32,500 nt of DNA from Chrysomallon squamiferum. Taxonomy: Eukaryota > Mollusca > Gastropoda > Neomphalida > Peltospiridae. Below the pieces are notes generated by a model. The model did not search any database. It saw only the letters and a program-made list of their open reading frames with translations, and was not told the DNA's origin. The stretch is from contig CM022674.1 in the NCBI GenBank assembly GCA_012295275.1, forward strand, positions 3,253,242 through 3,285,741. The letters run 5' to 3'. This document shows positions 10,849-22,489 of this stretch, in pieces. Every line of letters begins with the position of its first letter. Within the stretch, counting starts at the first letter, position 1. A program made the translations under genes and the position numbers.

Positions 10849-11147
10849 GCGTGCTTGTTTTATCAGCTTTTATCTCAAATGGTTTGTTACACGCTTACGC
10901 AAACGTATCAACCCAACGTCACGAATATAAAAAACAAAAACAAACATGAACCGGTTTTACAAATACCGCGCCACTGCGCCTGCGCGGTAGTGATGATGAC
11001 GCAGATCCGGTTTGTTAGAAGAGAAATCGATGTAGAAATGGTGATGATGAAGATGTTGACGAAAGAAAAACGAGTCCCAGTGGATCTGTGATTTGAAGAA
11101 GTCAGTGCATGAATTGATTTTAGCTGGTGTTTGACAAGGTTGTAAGA
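10849..11147 (+). promoter_or_regulatory. CpG-rich promoter-like segment with NRF1-type site
   Basis: This is a local GC and CpG peak. GCGCCTGCGC at 10976-10985 matches the NRF1 palindrome GCGCNTGCGC. Downstream lies unique sequence and a weak donor-like TT/GTAAGA at 11142-11147. It sits about 640 bases upstream of the signal-peptide-like ORF at 11621, so it could be that ORF's promoter and non-coding first exon. Overlapping 77-78 residue frames on both strands are not convincing as genes. Motif evidence only. Confidence 0.3.
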
Positions 11148-11192
11148 ATGTGCGAACCAACTGCATTAAGAACACTTCGTTTTTTAACATAT

Positions 11193-11316
11193 TTTGTTTG
11201 TTTGTTTGTTTGTTTGTTTGTTTATTTATTTATTTATTTATTTATTTTATTTTATTTTATTTTATTTTATTTTATTATTTTATTTTATTTTATTTTATTT
11301 TATTATTTTATTTTAT
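11193..11316. repeat. (TTTG)n, (TTTA)n, (TTTTA)n compound repeat
   Basis: Three successive T-rich units, TTTG to about 11220, TTTA to about 11246 and TTTTA to 11316. ATC/ATT-rich sequence continues to about 11400. Confidence 0.93.
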
Positions 11317-11616
11317 CTTTATAACTATCATTATTATAACCATAATTATCATTATCGCCATTATCATCATATTATTATCATTATCATCATCATGATCACC
11401 TGATGATTTTATTTAAAATTATTACAACAGCTACCGTACTACTACAACTACAACAACAACTACTACTACTACTACTACTACTAACATCAATATAATTACT
11501 TCTTTTTACCGATGCTTCGTGTTGTTGTTGTTGTTGTTGTTGCTGTGGTTGCTGTTGAAGTGTTTATTGTCTTCTTTATAGTCAAATTTATTTTGTCTTG
11601 AAATTTACATTTATCA
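11317..11616. other. Low-complexity stretch (ATT/ATC, ACT and GTT triplets)
   Basis: Includes (ACT)8 near 11458-11482 and (GTT)7 near 11520-11542. A TTTATCAG acceptor-like end lies at 11610-11617, just before the ATG at 11621. Confidence 0.6.
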
Positions 11617-11620
11617 GATA

Positions 11621-11836
11621 ATGGCTTTATTTCTCCTTTTAATCTGCTGGATCAGCCATTTTGGTGTCACTGATATTATAGCATGTAGATCATATTCTAA
11701 CACCGAGTCCTATTCAGAATTAGCTAAGGAGACCAATAACATTATTATAATTTATCTCACAACGTACTTCTTACGAAATAATTACCATAGACAGCCACAA
11801 CGTACATTTATTCTGTCAACTCAAAAAGTAACGTAA
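11621..11836 (+). CDS. Candidate small secreted-protein ORF
   Basis: I do not recognise this 71-codon frame. It has a true ATG in a good context (A at -3, G at +4), preceded by an acceptor-like TTTATCAG ending at 11617. The first 21 residues (MALFLLLICWISHF, then GVTDIIA) look like a secretion signal, with possible cleavage before CRSYSNTESYSE. A second hydrophobic run (IIIIYLTTYF, about residues 41-50) could be a membrane segment or a sign that the tail is not coding. The stop TAA is at 11834-11836 and AATAAA follows at 11876-11881. The start, signal, stop and polyadenylation signal make a compact gene model, but the second half is AT-rich and there is no recognised family. Confidence 0.3.
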   Translation: MALFLLLICWISHFGVTDIIACRSYSNTESYSELAKETNNIIIIYLTTYFLRNNYHRQPQRTFILSTQKVT

Positions 11837-12240
11837 AGTCACATACGTCGACGAGTTACTGAAAATAGATAAGTAAATAAATAAATATACGAAATGAAGA
11901 CACTGACGAAATTGGGCGAACAAAAAAAGAAAAAGAAAGACAGACAGAAAGAAAGACAAACGATAACAGGTTAACTAAAACGTAGAAACAAGGCAAAGAA
12001 ACAAGAGCGAAAGAAGGCAGCGAAAATGAGAGAAGTCTGGAAAAGATTAATACAGAGGTTATAAATAAAGGAAGATGTTACACAGACACACACTGACTAT
12101 GTGTTTGTGGTATAAATACTATTTTCCAGCAGTCTAACAGAACAATAAACATGTAGGTAGTTATATATATATATGCACTCTTAGGTTATATGAACTTATT
12201 TTTATTTTTTTTAAATTTTAATTTAATTTAATTTTATTGT
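11837..12240. other. Non-coding stretch
   Basis: Contains AATAAA (11876-11881), A/GAAA-rich sequence near 11920-12030 and a short TA run near 12160. No gene seen. Confidence 0.4.
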
Positions 12241-12282
12241 ATTTATTTATTATTATTGTTATTGTTATTATTATTATTATTA

Positions 12283-12332
<50 letters not shown>

Positions 12333-12333
12333 T
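12241..12333. repeat. (TTA)n microsatellite
   Basis: TTA/ATT trinucleotides with a few interruptions. Confidence 0.92.
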
Positions 12334-12800
12334 TCATAATATCATTTTTATTTTATTTTTGTTCGTTTTGTGAGCATATTTAAAATTTAAGCTGTATTAC
12401 ATTTAGATCATATGAACATTATTTTAGCAAGTATATGGAAGTAATGGAAGATATATTAATATTACTAGACGCGTGAAAATTACTCATTGAACGTTTAGTA
12501 GGTACAAGAACAGTATGTATGAAACTTCATGTAGACATCTGAACATATGGTAGGTATGTTAATATTTCTGTCTATAAATTGGTAATTAAACGCAAACTTA
12601 TAGACTGACGCTAAGGTAAATATATTCACACATACTAGCACATAATGGCATCTAAAGACACATCAGAGTTGCAGATTAAACAAAATATAAGTACGCATTT
12701 AACATGCACACGCTCTCTCCTACAACTCACACACGCTCATATACACAGAAACATACACAAATAAAATTTAATAATAACAATCAGTACTGAAGCTGACGCA
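12334..12800. other. Non-coding stretch
   Basis: Unique AT-rich sequence. No open frame or splice pattern that I could support. Confidence 0.4.
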
Positions 12801-12884
12801 ACTGTATGACGTCACCACAATAGTATAACGTCATAACAATGGATTACGCTGTGTTGTCGCTAGAGGTTCTAGATACAGGTAAGC
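12801..12884 (+). promoter_or_regulatory. CRE pair followed by a strong donor-like site
   Basis: TGACGTCA (12807-12814) and AACGTCA (12827-12833) lie just before ACAG/GTAAGC (donor at 12879). This is what a small promoter with a non-coding first exon could look like. No downstream exon was identified. Confidence 0.2.
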
Positions 12885-13231
12885 CCTTTGTTTATTTTCT
12901 ACAGCCGACTTTCGTAAAACCTTGACGCAGTTAGGCACAGAAATTTCCTGCTAATAGAGAAGGACCTTCAGTCCTTGTGAGTCTGTCTGTCTATATGTAA
13001 TGCACTAATTTGATGACTGATATTCTTAACACTTAAATCCACTACAGGCATTTTGTTAATAGATATTAGTTATAGTTTGTCAGCTTTTTAACGGGAACAA
13101 AAATAATTAAGAAATAAAAACAGACCATAAAGAATGGAAATATCCATGACATAATACGTAATAAATTTGTAATGTTTCATGATAAAAATTCTGTGTTTGT
13201 CTGTATGTGTGTATCTATATATCTGTCTATC

Positions 13232-13234
<3 letters not shown>

Positions 13235-13265
<31 letters not shown>

Positions 13266-13298
13266 TGTATGTATGTATGTATGTATGTATGTATGTAT
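13235..13298. repeat. (ATGT)16 microsatellite
   Basis: Uninterrupted GTAT/ATGT tetramers. Confidence 0.95.
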
Positions 13299-14070
<772 letters not shown>

Positions 14071-14239
14071 CTTAATGCATTGGGTCTATTATCTTTTTCT
14101 AACAGCCCACCCCCCACCCCCTTGCAATCTTCAAGTCGCAGGAGACTCATTAATATTAATGAGAAATAAAACATAAAGCATTACTATTTCTGTGTTCATT
14201 TAAACAGAGTTCAGGTACATACGTTCTCATGTTCATTTT

Positions 14240-14889
14240 ATTTATAAAATCACTTACATTTGACATTTATAAAATCACTTTCATTTGACATTTATAAAAT
14301 CACTTACATTTGACATTTATAAAATCATTTTTATAAAATCACTTACATTTGACATTTATAAAATCATAACATGTGACATTTATAAAATCACTTACATGTG
14401 AAATTTATAAAATCATTTACATTTGACATTTATAAAATCACTTTACATGTGAAATTTATAAAATTTACATTTATAAAATCATTTATAAAATCATTTGACA
14501 TTTATAAAATCACTTACATGTGAAATTTATAAAATCACTTACATGTGACATTTATAAAATCATTTACATTTGACATTTATAAAATCACTTACATGTGAAA
14601 TTTATAAAATCATTTACATTTGACATTTATAAAATCACTTTACATGTGACATTTATAAAATCATTTACATTTGACATTTATAAAATCACTTACATGTGTC
14701 ATTTATAAAATCACTTGCATGTGACATTTATAAAATCACTTATATTTGACATTTATAAAATCACTTACATATGACATTTATAAAATCACTTACAATTCAC
14801 ATTTATAAAATCACTTACAATTCACATTTATAAAATCACTTACATTTGACATTTATAAAATCACTTGCATCTGACATTTACAAAGTCGA
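14240..14889. repeat. 25-bp minisatellite, about 26 copies
   Basis: The unit reads ATTTATAAAATCACTTACAT plus TTGAC, with common variants TCATTTACAT and CATGTGAC. ATTTATAAAATCA is the most conserved part. Unit length is constant apart from one region near 14450-14490 with shortened copies. No coding frame crosses it usefully. Confidence 0.93.
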
Positions 14890-15040
14890 TTTCTCTGTGC
14901 TAATTGTTTGTGCTCTGAAATTAATTTTTAATTCCTTTGTTAGTGTTGTAAGAAAACTGAGAAGCTGTAACAATACATTTCCTTCTGTGTGCATGCAAAC
15001 AAAAGGTGAAATATTAGTTCTTTATAAGCATGTAGACAGA
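14890..15040. other. Short unique segment after the minisatellite
   Basis: No gene supported. The 69-residue frame beginning at 14846 runs out of the minisatellite and has no recognisable features. Confidence 0.35.
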
Positions 15041-15047
15041 CCAACAG

Positions 15048-15554
<507 letters not shown>

Positions 15555-15625
<71 letters not shown>
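15555..15625. repeat. (TA)35 microsatellite
   Basis: Uninterrupted TA dinucleotides. Confidence 0.95.
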
Positions 15626-15629
<4 letters not shown>

Positions 15630-15705
15630 CATACAAATAAGAGTGTATGTGTGTATGTATTTTTCAGTTTGTTCTAAGTAACTCTCACTTTCATATGTTT
15701 TTTCT

Positions 15706-15710
<5 letters not shown>

Positions 15711-15790
<80 letters not shown>

Positions 15791-16060
15791 TGTAACTGTT
15801 TATTATGTATCTATCTAAACCATCTAATCAATGTATTTATTTCTCTATCTCTCTGTCTGTCTCTCTCTCTCTGTATCTATCTATCTATCTACCCATCTAT
15901 ATGTCTGTCAATATTTTTATATGTCCACCTATCTCTCTCTCTCTCTCTGTGCATTTGTTTCTTATATATCTATCTCACGCAGAAACATACTTTTATCCAC
16001 ATTCTTATCTCTGTCTGTCTTTCTATCCAATTATCTATTTGTTTACTGTCTCTGTTTCTC
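15711..16060. repeat. (CT)24, (TA)15 and imperfect (CTAT/CTGT)n
   Basis: CT covers 15711-15757 and TA covers 15758-15788. Interrupted CTAT, CTGT and CTCT units follow to about 16060. The 142- and 154-residue open frames here are repeat translations. Confidence 0.9.
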
Positions 16061-16123
16061 TTAGTGAATCCTTGAACCTTTTTCTTCTTCCTTTCTTTCT
16101 TTCATTTATTTATTTATTCATTA

Positions 16124-16125
<2 letters not shown>

Positions 16126-16219
<94 letters not shown>
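16126..16219. repeat. (TTA)16(TTG)15 compound trinucleotide repeat
   Basis: TTA units change directly to TTG units near 16173. The minus strand reads as poly-asparagine, an artefact. Confidence 0.94.
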
Positions 16220-16340
16220 ATTTACTGCGGTTGGGGCGTGATGAATATGTACGTGAACTGAGTGCATAAACAAATTCCCATTTGTGAACGTAACCGGAAA
16301 TTTTACAACACTGACTTTGCAGCGTGCAGCTGCAACCACG

Positions 16341-16466
16341 ATGCGAAGACAATTGTCCCTTGCAGTGAATGAAATGACGTGGGTTTGGTCTGGTGTTGAC
16401 GAGATGACTATAGAGCAGTTCACTTCAGGAGAGTGCGTCCAAGAATCATTTCCTCCGAGTTGTTGA
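16341..16466 (+). CDS. Weak candidate: short ORF in unique GC-balanced DNA
   Basis: A 41-codon frame starts at an ATG with A at -3 and contains MRRQLSLAVNEMTW and a cysteine-ended tail. The frame is open upstream to about 16256. The opposite strand is also open, so coding is uncertain. No motif or family is recognised. Confidence 0.12.
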   Translation: MRRQLSLAVNEMTWVWSGVDEMTIEQFTSGECVQESFPPSC

Positions 16467-16506
16467 TTCACAAAGTGTTAGATTATTTATTAATGTTTCA
16501 CTTTCT

Positions 16507-16800
<294 letters not shown>

Positions 16801-16801
<1 letters not shown>

Positions 16802-17047
16802 ACCGCCGTGGGATAGATTACGCAGGAAAACAAATTAGTGGGAATGAAAACAGTGAGACTCCCTCAAGTAAAGTGAAAATATGAGCGTAGTGTATATTAT
16901 GTTAATTTGATAGTGTTTGTTTTAGCTTGTTTGTTTTTTTTTGTTTTTTTTCCCCATTTAATTGCTTCCACTGGTTCCACCAACTCGGAATAATTTAAAA
17001 ACAAACTGTTTATAAATTCAATATTGGAATGTTCCAACAGTTGTTTC

Positions 17048-17096
<49 letters not shown>

Positions 17097-17285
17097 TAAG
17101 ATCTGAGTCTTCTTCCTTCCCACCTCCCCTCCCAGACTAAATGCTCAGTATACACGTACAAACTGCTGTGAACGTTAACGAATTGAACTATGACATGCAG
17201 ATAAAAATACAAGAGATATCACAGAAAAAACAACGAAAAAACAACAACAAAAACAATGAATGAGAAAATATCCGTCTGATTCCAG
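16801..17285. other. Non-coding stretch with (TTA)16
   Basis: TTA repeat at about 17048-17096. The rest is unique sequence with a few A-rich runs. No gene seen. Confidence 0.5.
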
Positions 17286-17500
17286 TTGTTAGCAAAGCAA
17301 TCGGCTGTTGTCGGAAACGTCGTTGTCATTAGCAACGCGACAAAGTGCGCGGTAGACACAAGAGATTCGCGGTTCTTCTCGGAATTCTGTCGTGTCAGTC
17401 CACCATGTTTTATTTTTCTAAAGGCGTGGCGTCACCAGGCGACTTATAACTACGATTTCTGTCTGTCTGCCTTAGTGTCGATTTAATTTTATAAAGGTAA
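17286..17500 (+). promoter_or_regulatory. CpG-rich segment with X-box-like palindromes
   Basis: GTTGTCATTAGCAAC (near 17319-17334) and GTCACCAGGCGAC (near 17430-17442) each resemble the RFX X-box with one mismatch. A donor-like AAAG/GTAATA follows near 17496. The 66-residue frame across it has no recognised features. Possible promoter and first exon; motif evidence only. Confidence 0.2.
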
Positions 17501-17565
17501 TATGTTACCGCAATATTTTATTTTCAACACCATTTCTTATATCTCGACTATCCAATCTATGTTTT

Positions 17566-17795
17566 TGACGTCACAAATTGTTCTTTACGTCATTGTGTTC
17601 CCTTTCGAGAGACTCCCTCTCTAGGGATTAATAACATTGTGTAATCTCTGTTTGTGACGTCACAAATTGTTTTATACGTCAAATTTTTTTGCTGGCATTC
17701 TAAAGACACGGTCTGGCTGGATGATATAATTACGATTTGTGATATTATGACGCTGCAACCTACGATTCTAAAGACGCAAATTGTTCATTACGTCA
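17566..17795. repeat. Decayed tandem repeat with CRE palindromes
   Basis: TGACGTCACAAATTGTT occurs at 17566 and 17655, 89 bp apart. Each is followed 20 bp later by TACGTCA (17586, 17675). A third, altered copy (GACGCAAATTGTT, 17773) also leads to TACGTCA (17789). The shared phrases CTAAAGACGCA and ATTACGATTTKTG continue to about 17860. Confidence 0.6.
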
Positions 17796-17890
17796 TAGCA
17801 TCGTGTTTACTTTCTAAAGACGCAATCTCATATGCTGACTTTTAATTACGATTTTTGCTATTTTATCTTCAAAATATTTTTTTTTTAAAA

Positions 17891-18091
17891 ATGGTTGAAA
17901 AGCAATTAAATCTGGCAAATATCAATTCAGTAAGGTTGAAAGATTTATCTATCATGCAAATGAACACGCTGAAAACATGCAATAAAAAGAAACGTTTATG
18001 CAGTGTTTTTATTGCTTTGTGTTGTTACAAATATAGAGAATCTGATTTATTTTTCGCTGATAATCACGCTGCACACAGCTATACGTGTTAA
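17891..18091 (+). CDS. Candidate 66-residue ORF of unknown function
   Basis: ATG in strong context (AAAATGG) opens 66 codons to a TAA at 18089-18091. The product begins MVEKQLNLANINSVRLKDL, has a basic KKKR patch followed by a cysteine-containing hydrophobic stretch (CSVFIALCCY), and ends HAAHSYTC. No signal peptide is seen. It lies directly downstream of the CRE-repeat array. I recognise no family and see no clear splice sites. A chance frame in AT-rich DNA is the main alternative. Confidence 0.2.
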   Translation: MVEKQLNLANINSVRLKDLSIMQMNTLKTCNKKKRLCSVFIALCCYKYRESDLFFADNHAAHSYTC

Positions 18092-18234
18092 TCATTTATG
18101 TCGAAGTTAATTTTTTTTTTTACTGAAATCAGTAAATCATTATTGGCTCTACACGATCTGGTTACACGTTGAAATATCGAATTTTTGGAATGTACAGACA
18201 AACACTGTCATTTTTAATATGGAATGTTGAGAAT

Positions 18235-18254
18235 TGTTGTTATTATTATTATTA

Positions 18255-18290
<36 letters not shown>

Positions 18291-18369
18291 TATTTATTCT
18301 ATTTATTATTATTATTATAATTATTATTATTATTAATATTATTTTTATTGTTATTGTTATTATTATTAC

Positions 18370-18403
<34 letters not shown>

Positions 18404-18525
18404 TATTTTTTTCTATTATTATTATTATTATTACTATTATTATTATTATTATTATTATACTTTATTTTATTTATTATTATTATTATTTTATTTTGTTATT
18501 ATTATTATTATTATTTTTTTAACTT
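18235..18525. repeat. Long imperfect (TTA)n tract
   Basis: TTA/ATT units with TTTA and other interruptions. Poly-isoleucine, leucine and tyrosine frames here are artefacts. Confidence 0.92.
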
Positions 18526-18875
18526 TATTTATGAGAGACTATATCAAAATCTTTGGCTTTTAACAAACGATATTCAAAATAATAGTATCCGCAAAATGCA
18601 TAGATTTATGTCTGTATCTCTGTGCATATATATATATATGTTTATATGAAAGTACGGGCGGAATCAGGGTGGATTTTCAGTAAGTTCTAAATCTCGTTTC
18701 TCTGGAAGTGAGGTTTAGGCACTCGTGTCTGTGGAAGAATAAAAATGGAGTGCGGGTTCTGGTTAAAGTAAAATAGTTGTATGTGACTGTATAAAAATTG
18801 CCCAATGACGAATAAAGTCACCGTGTGATACGTCTTAAATTTACAATTCTATTTTTGTTAGATCAGTGTGTACGT
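18526..18875. other. Non-coding stretch
   Basis: Mostly unique sequence with GC-balanced DNA near 18650-18760. No supported exon. Confidence 0.4.
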
Positions 18876-18881
18876 ACGTGC

Positions 18882-18923
<42 letters not shown>

Positions 18924-19075
18924 TATAGCATCATTTTATTGGATAACTGAATGTTATAGACGGTGTGTTATGATTCGCAGTGTAGTAGCAGCAGCTGATA
19001 AATAATATTTTCAGGATTTCGTCTGTTACTGTTGTGAATGGAATGAATGCTTTAAATAGATTTAAATATTTAAAT

Positions 19076-19137
<62 letters not shown>

Positions 19138-19223
19138 CTCTCTATTATGCCGTGTGTGTTTGTATGGATGTGTGTATGTGTGTGTGTGTGAATAGACAGA
19201 TAAATATTCAGACACACAGATAT

Positions 19224-19255
<32 letters not shown>

Positions 19256-19555
19256 TACAAACATACATGATCACATATATAAACACACACACACGCACAC
19301 ACAGCCACATATATATATACTCACACATATACATATATATATATATATATGCATGCAAACGTACATTCATTCATACATACATCGACATATCCACACATCC
19401 ACACATGCACACACATCCACACATGCACATACACACATGCATACACATACACACATACACAGACATCCACACATAAACACATACACACACACATACATAC
19501 ACATACACACAATTTCAGATTCACCTCTCCCTTAAAAAAAAAATACACACACACA
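18876..19555. repeat. (GT)n, (TA)26 and mosaic TA/CA/CATA repeats
   Basis: GT covers 18880-18923 and TA covers 19082-19133. Mixed TATATA, ACACAC, CATACA and CACACATC runs cover 19150-19555. Many 60-127 residue HTHTHT/YIYIYI frames on both strands are artefacts. Confidence 0.92.
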
Positions 19556-20940
19556 GAGACCTGCTCCCGAGTATTCGTTGCGATGAAAACAAACTTGTTT
19601 AGGAGCTGTCAGTTTATTTAGAATGCTGTGTAGCAAAACGTGGTCCTATGTAATTCAGCTTGAGACGACGATCGATAGTTTGTTATAAACAATAACACCA
19701 GGTCTGACAGTTTGACTGAGATTTTACCACACATTTCCACACTGTTTACCAGTTTTTTTTTAAAGGACTTCCACCGAACAAGAGCTAAATGATTGATTTT
19801 TTCTCTTCGACATTCTGTACGATTATATATTTTGCGTTTAATGTTTGTTTTTTTTGTTTGTTTTTTTTTTTTTTTTTCAGTCAATGATAATGGCAAAAAT
19901 AGTCGTTTTATTTAATTAGTTTTTTAATTTTTTAATTTTTTTTATATATCTATTGGAAACATATACAGCTTCACCACTGCATGCATAAAATGATATATAA
20001 TATGAAAATATTATTATTTTTAATATATATATATATATAGGCGTAAGATTGTTATTAAGGGTTACATTTTTAAGAACAAAATTATGCAGACATATATACA
20101 TACATACGCATATATAAAAATACACACACACACACACACACAGACACACACACGGAGGAACGAACATTTTTATGTACATAAAGAGATATATTTTTCTAAC
20201 AGCGAAAACGTCGTTTCTATGGACACGTCTAGTAAATTATTCAGAAGAAATATTTGTATTTTTTTTTAAAAAAAGACATCTACAGGGACTGTTCTGATAT
20301 TTGCTTGGAATTCTAATGTCATTTCTTTAATATACAGTTTGTCAAGACAATGACGTTTTTTTCGAAAAACTGAATTTTTATTTTTTATTTTTTATTTGTT
20401 GGTTATTATTATTATTTTTTATATATATATATTTATATATATTTTTATTATGATTATTATTATTATTATTTAAGTGTTCTATTAAAAAAAATATTAACAA
20501 AGTTACGGATTTAAAGCTTTATATCTACGAAAGATTCTAAAATCAGTTTTAAAAGACTATTGTATTTTTCAAACCTTATCGAGCTGAATCTTTCTCTGTA
20601 TTTTCTGTGTCGCAGATATCTCTCTACTTATTATTTATTTATTATTTTCTGGATAAATTCCTCAGTAATTTTTTACTGTAAGTAACTAACTAATGGTACT
20701 GATGCAAATAGAAGTCTCATTTAATTAATTCTCTTAGCAGAAGTTACCCTGCAAACGACAAGTTCTCGTGAAAAAATTCTTCAAAGTGTAAAAATAGTGT
20801 AAGGATCTTTCTCTACAAGAAAAGTTGATAATAAAAAAAAGAAATTAAGTAATGCAAATTTTTGTTGTTTTAAAAGAAAAAAGACGTTTTCAGGAAGTCA
20901 TCATGTAAACATGGATATTGTTCTTTCAGCGAAAATGGAT
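19556..20940. other. Non-coding AT-rich stretch
   Basis: Contains T-tracts near 19845-19878 and 19920-19942, a TA run near 20022-20039, a CA run near 20125-20152 and imperfect TTA near 20400-20475. No splice-bounded exon or credible open frame was found on either strand. Confidence 0.5.
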
Positions 20941-20951
20941 AAAAAATAGAA

Positions 20952-20953
20952 TA

Positions 20954-21008
<55 letters not shown>
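20952..21008. repeat. (TA)9(TG)20 microsatellite
   Basis: Lies 10 bases from the left end of the inverted-repeat element at 21019. Confidence 0.94.
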
Positions 21009-21009
<1 letters not shown>

Positions 21010-21018
21010 TAGTATATA

Positions 21019-21358
21019 CAGGTACCGGACCAATTATCCGGACTCCTTGGGGCCTGAAGCATTCCGGATTTCTGGATTTTCCTGTTTTTCTGGTACCAAG
21101 GCATCTAAATACATAAACAATTTGGTATAAACATTTTAAAATTATAAACATAAAGAAAATTGACGATACACAACTGTGGCGACTCGACACGTAAACAATG
21201 CGGCGAGTGAATGAACGCCACGCGGCTTGAAAGAGTAGTTCCAATCTGGTGAGGACAACAACCGCGCGCGCGGAAAGTGAAAATAGCGTCGGGAATTTTT
21301 TTTCCGGTGTTTTGGTCTTTCCGGATTTCAGGACGCCGGATAATTGATCCGGTACCTG
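21019..21358. mobile_element. Non-autonomous pogo/Tigger-like MITE, 340 bp
   Basis: The ends are 23-bp terminal inverted repeats, 21019-21041 and 21336-21358, matching at 22 of 23 positions. They begin CAGGTACCGGAYCAATTATC. TA lies immediately outside both ends (21017-21018 and 21359-21360), as expected for a TA target duplication of the Tc1/mariner/pogo superfamily. A CAG start and ATCCGG-rich ends resemble known Tigger/pogo repeats (family knowledge). TTCCGGATTTC occurs at 21062-21072 and 21319-21329 as a subterminal direct repeat. The interior is CpG-rich and encodes no transposase, so movement would need one in trans. The 193-residue minus-strand frame spanning it continues outside the element and is not its gene. 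Confidence 0.85.
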
Positions 21359-21360
21359 TA

Positions 21361-22489
21361 ATAAAATAATGAATAGTTTATAAAAGTTAATATATTTCTC
21401 CTCATTCCTTGATGAGTCCTTATCCACCAAATGCTTTTGCAAACTGCACAAACCATATTTTTATCAGTCCTTTTTTCAAATGTAATTCTTAAACATTTCT
21501 AAATCATATTATTTTCATCTTTCTCAGGATAGGAAAAAAACAACACACAAATGAATTTCTTAACAGTTTTTATATGCATTTCAGAACGTCTTCTCAAATA
21601 AACGTGATTTCGACAGCATTTGATTGTTCAGTATGTTTTATGTAAATGTTCTAATTTGATTAAAATGGACTGAAATGAAATCAACAAAAAAGCAAACAAA
21701 AAACCCCAAAACAAACAACCCCCCCAAAACAACATAAACCTCCCCAAAAAAAAACGAAGAAAGAAAAGAAAAAGTATTTTAATAAAATTAGCTTAACAGC
21801 TGTGAGATATATATATTTTTCGTGCCAGTTTTCAAATACGTACGGGAAACGAAATTCCTAATTTAATAACTGCTGCAGAAACAGTTGTTTGTGTTTTGCA
21901 TCAGTACCGATGAAGACACATTTGTATGGTGACAGGAAGACTGGCAACGACAGGATCGGTTTAAACTATAAAATCTCAGAGACACGTTCCAATTTACTGG
22001 TCTAGATATTAATGAAGAAATCTATTTGCTTTCGTACTAATGAGAGACTGGTGGGTTTATTTTTTCTCAACCGAGAGCTGGAGAATTATTTAAATAAATT
22101 ATTAACTTGAAAGTTACGAATCTCTGTCATTATTGCGTCTTTCAATGACCAGTCATTTGAATAAAAAAAAAAAAAAAAACAAAAACACAATCTGCCTGAC
22201 TGATGTCCAGAACTACGACGCATTTCCTCGGAGTTCTGTGTAAATTAAACGCTGTTTGGCGGTTTCGGTAAAGTCTATGGTTCTCTACGGCTTCCTGAAC
22301 ATTTCCAAACGCGAAAAGTTAACAGAGACTGCACGGCGTAAACACGACACATATTGATTTTGTCTGCTGCATTCGCACTCTCTGTTTGCCGTGTTCGCAA
22401 TCTCCTCAAATCACACTGTTACCCGACTATAGTATCTCCTGTACGGGCAGGTAGCAGATAAACAAACAATCTAATTAGTCTGCAATCCT
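21361..22489. other. Non-coding stretch
   Basis: Mixed unique sequence with C/A-rich runs near 21690-21760 and poly-A near 22164-22180. CpG content is moderate in 22200-22450. No gene could be supported. Confidence 0.45.

Noticed and set aside
14240-14889. CRISPR-like array
   Set aside because: Units are contiguous 25-bp tandem repeats with no spacers, in a eukaryotic genome.
16121-16471. Minus-strand 116-residue frame ending in poly-asparagine
   Set aside because: The asparagine run is the (TTA)/(TTG) repeat. The remaining unique part overlaps an equally open plus-strand frame and neither has a recognised motif.
20870-21451. 193-residue minus-strand open frame
   Set aside because: It crosses both ends of the MITE and the (TG)n tract, so parts come from unrelated sequence. 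There is no recognisable domain.
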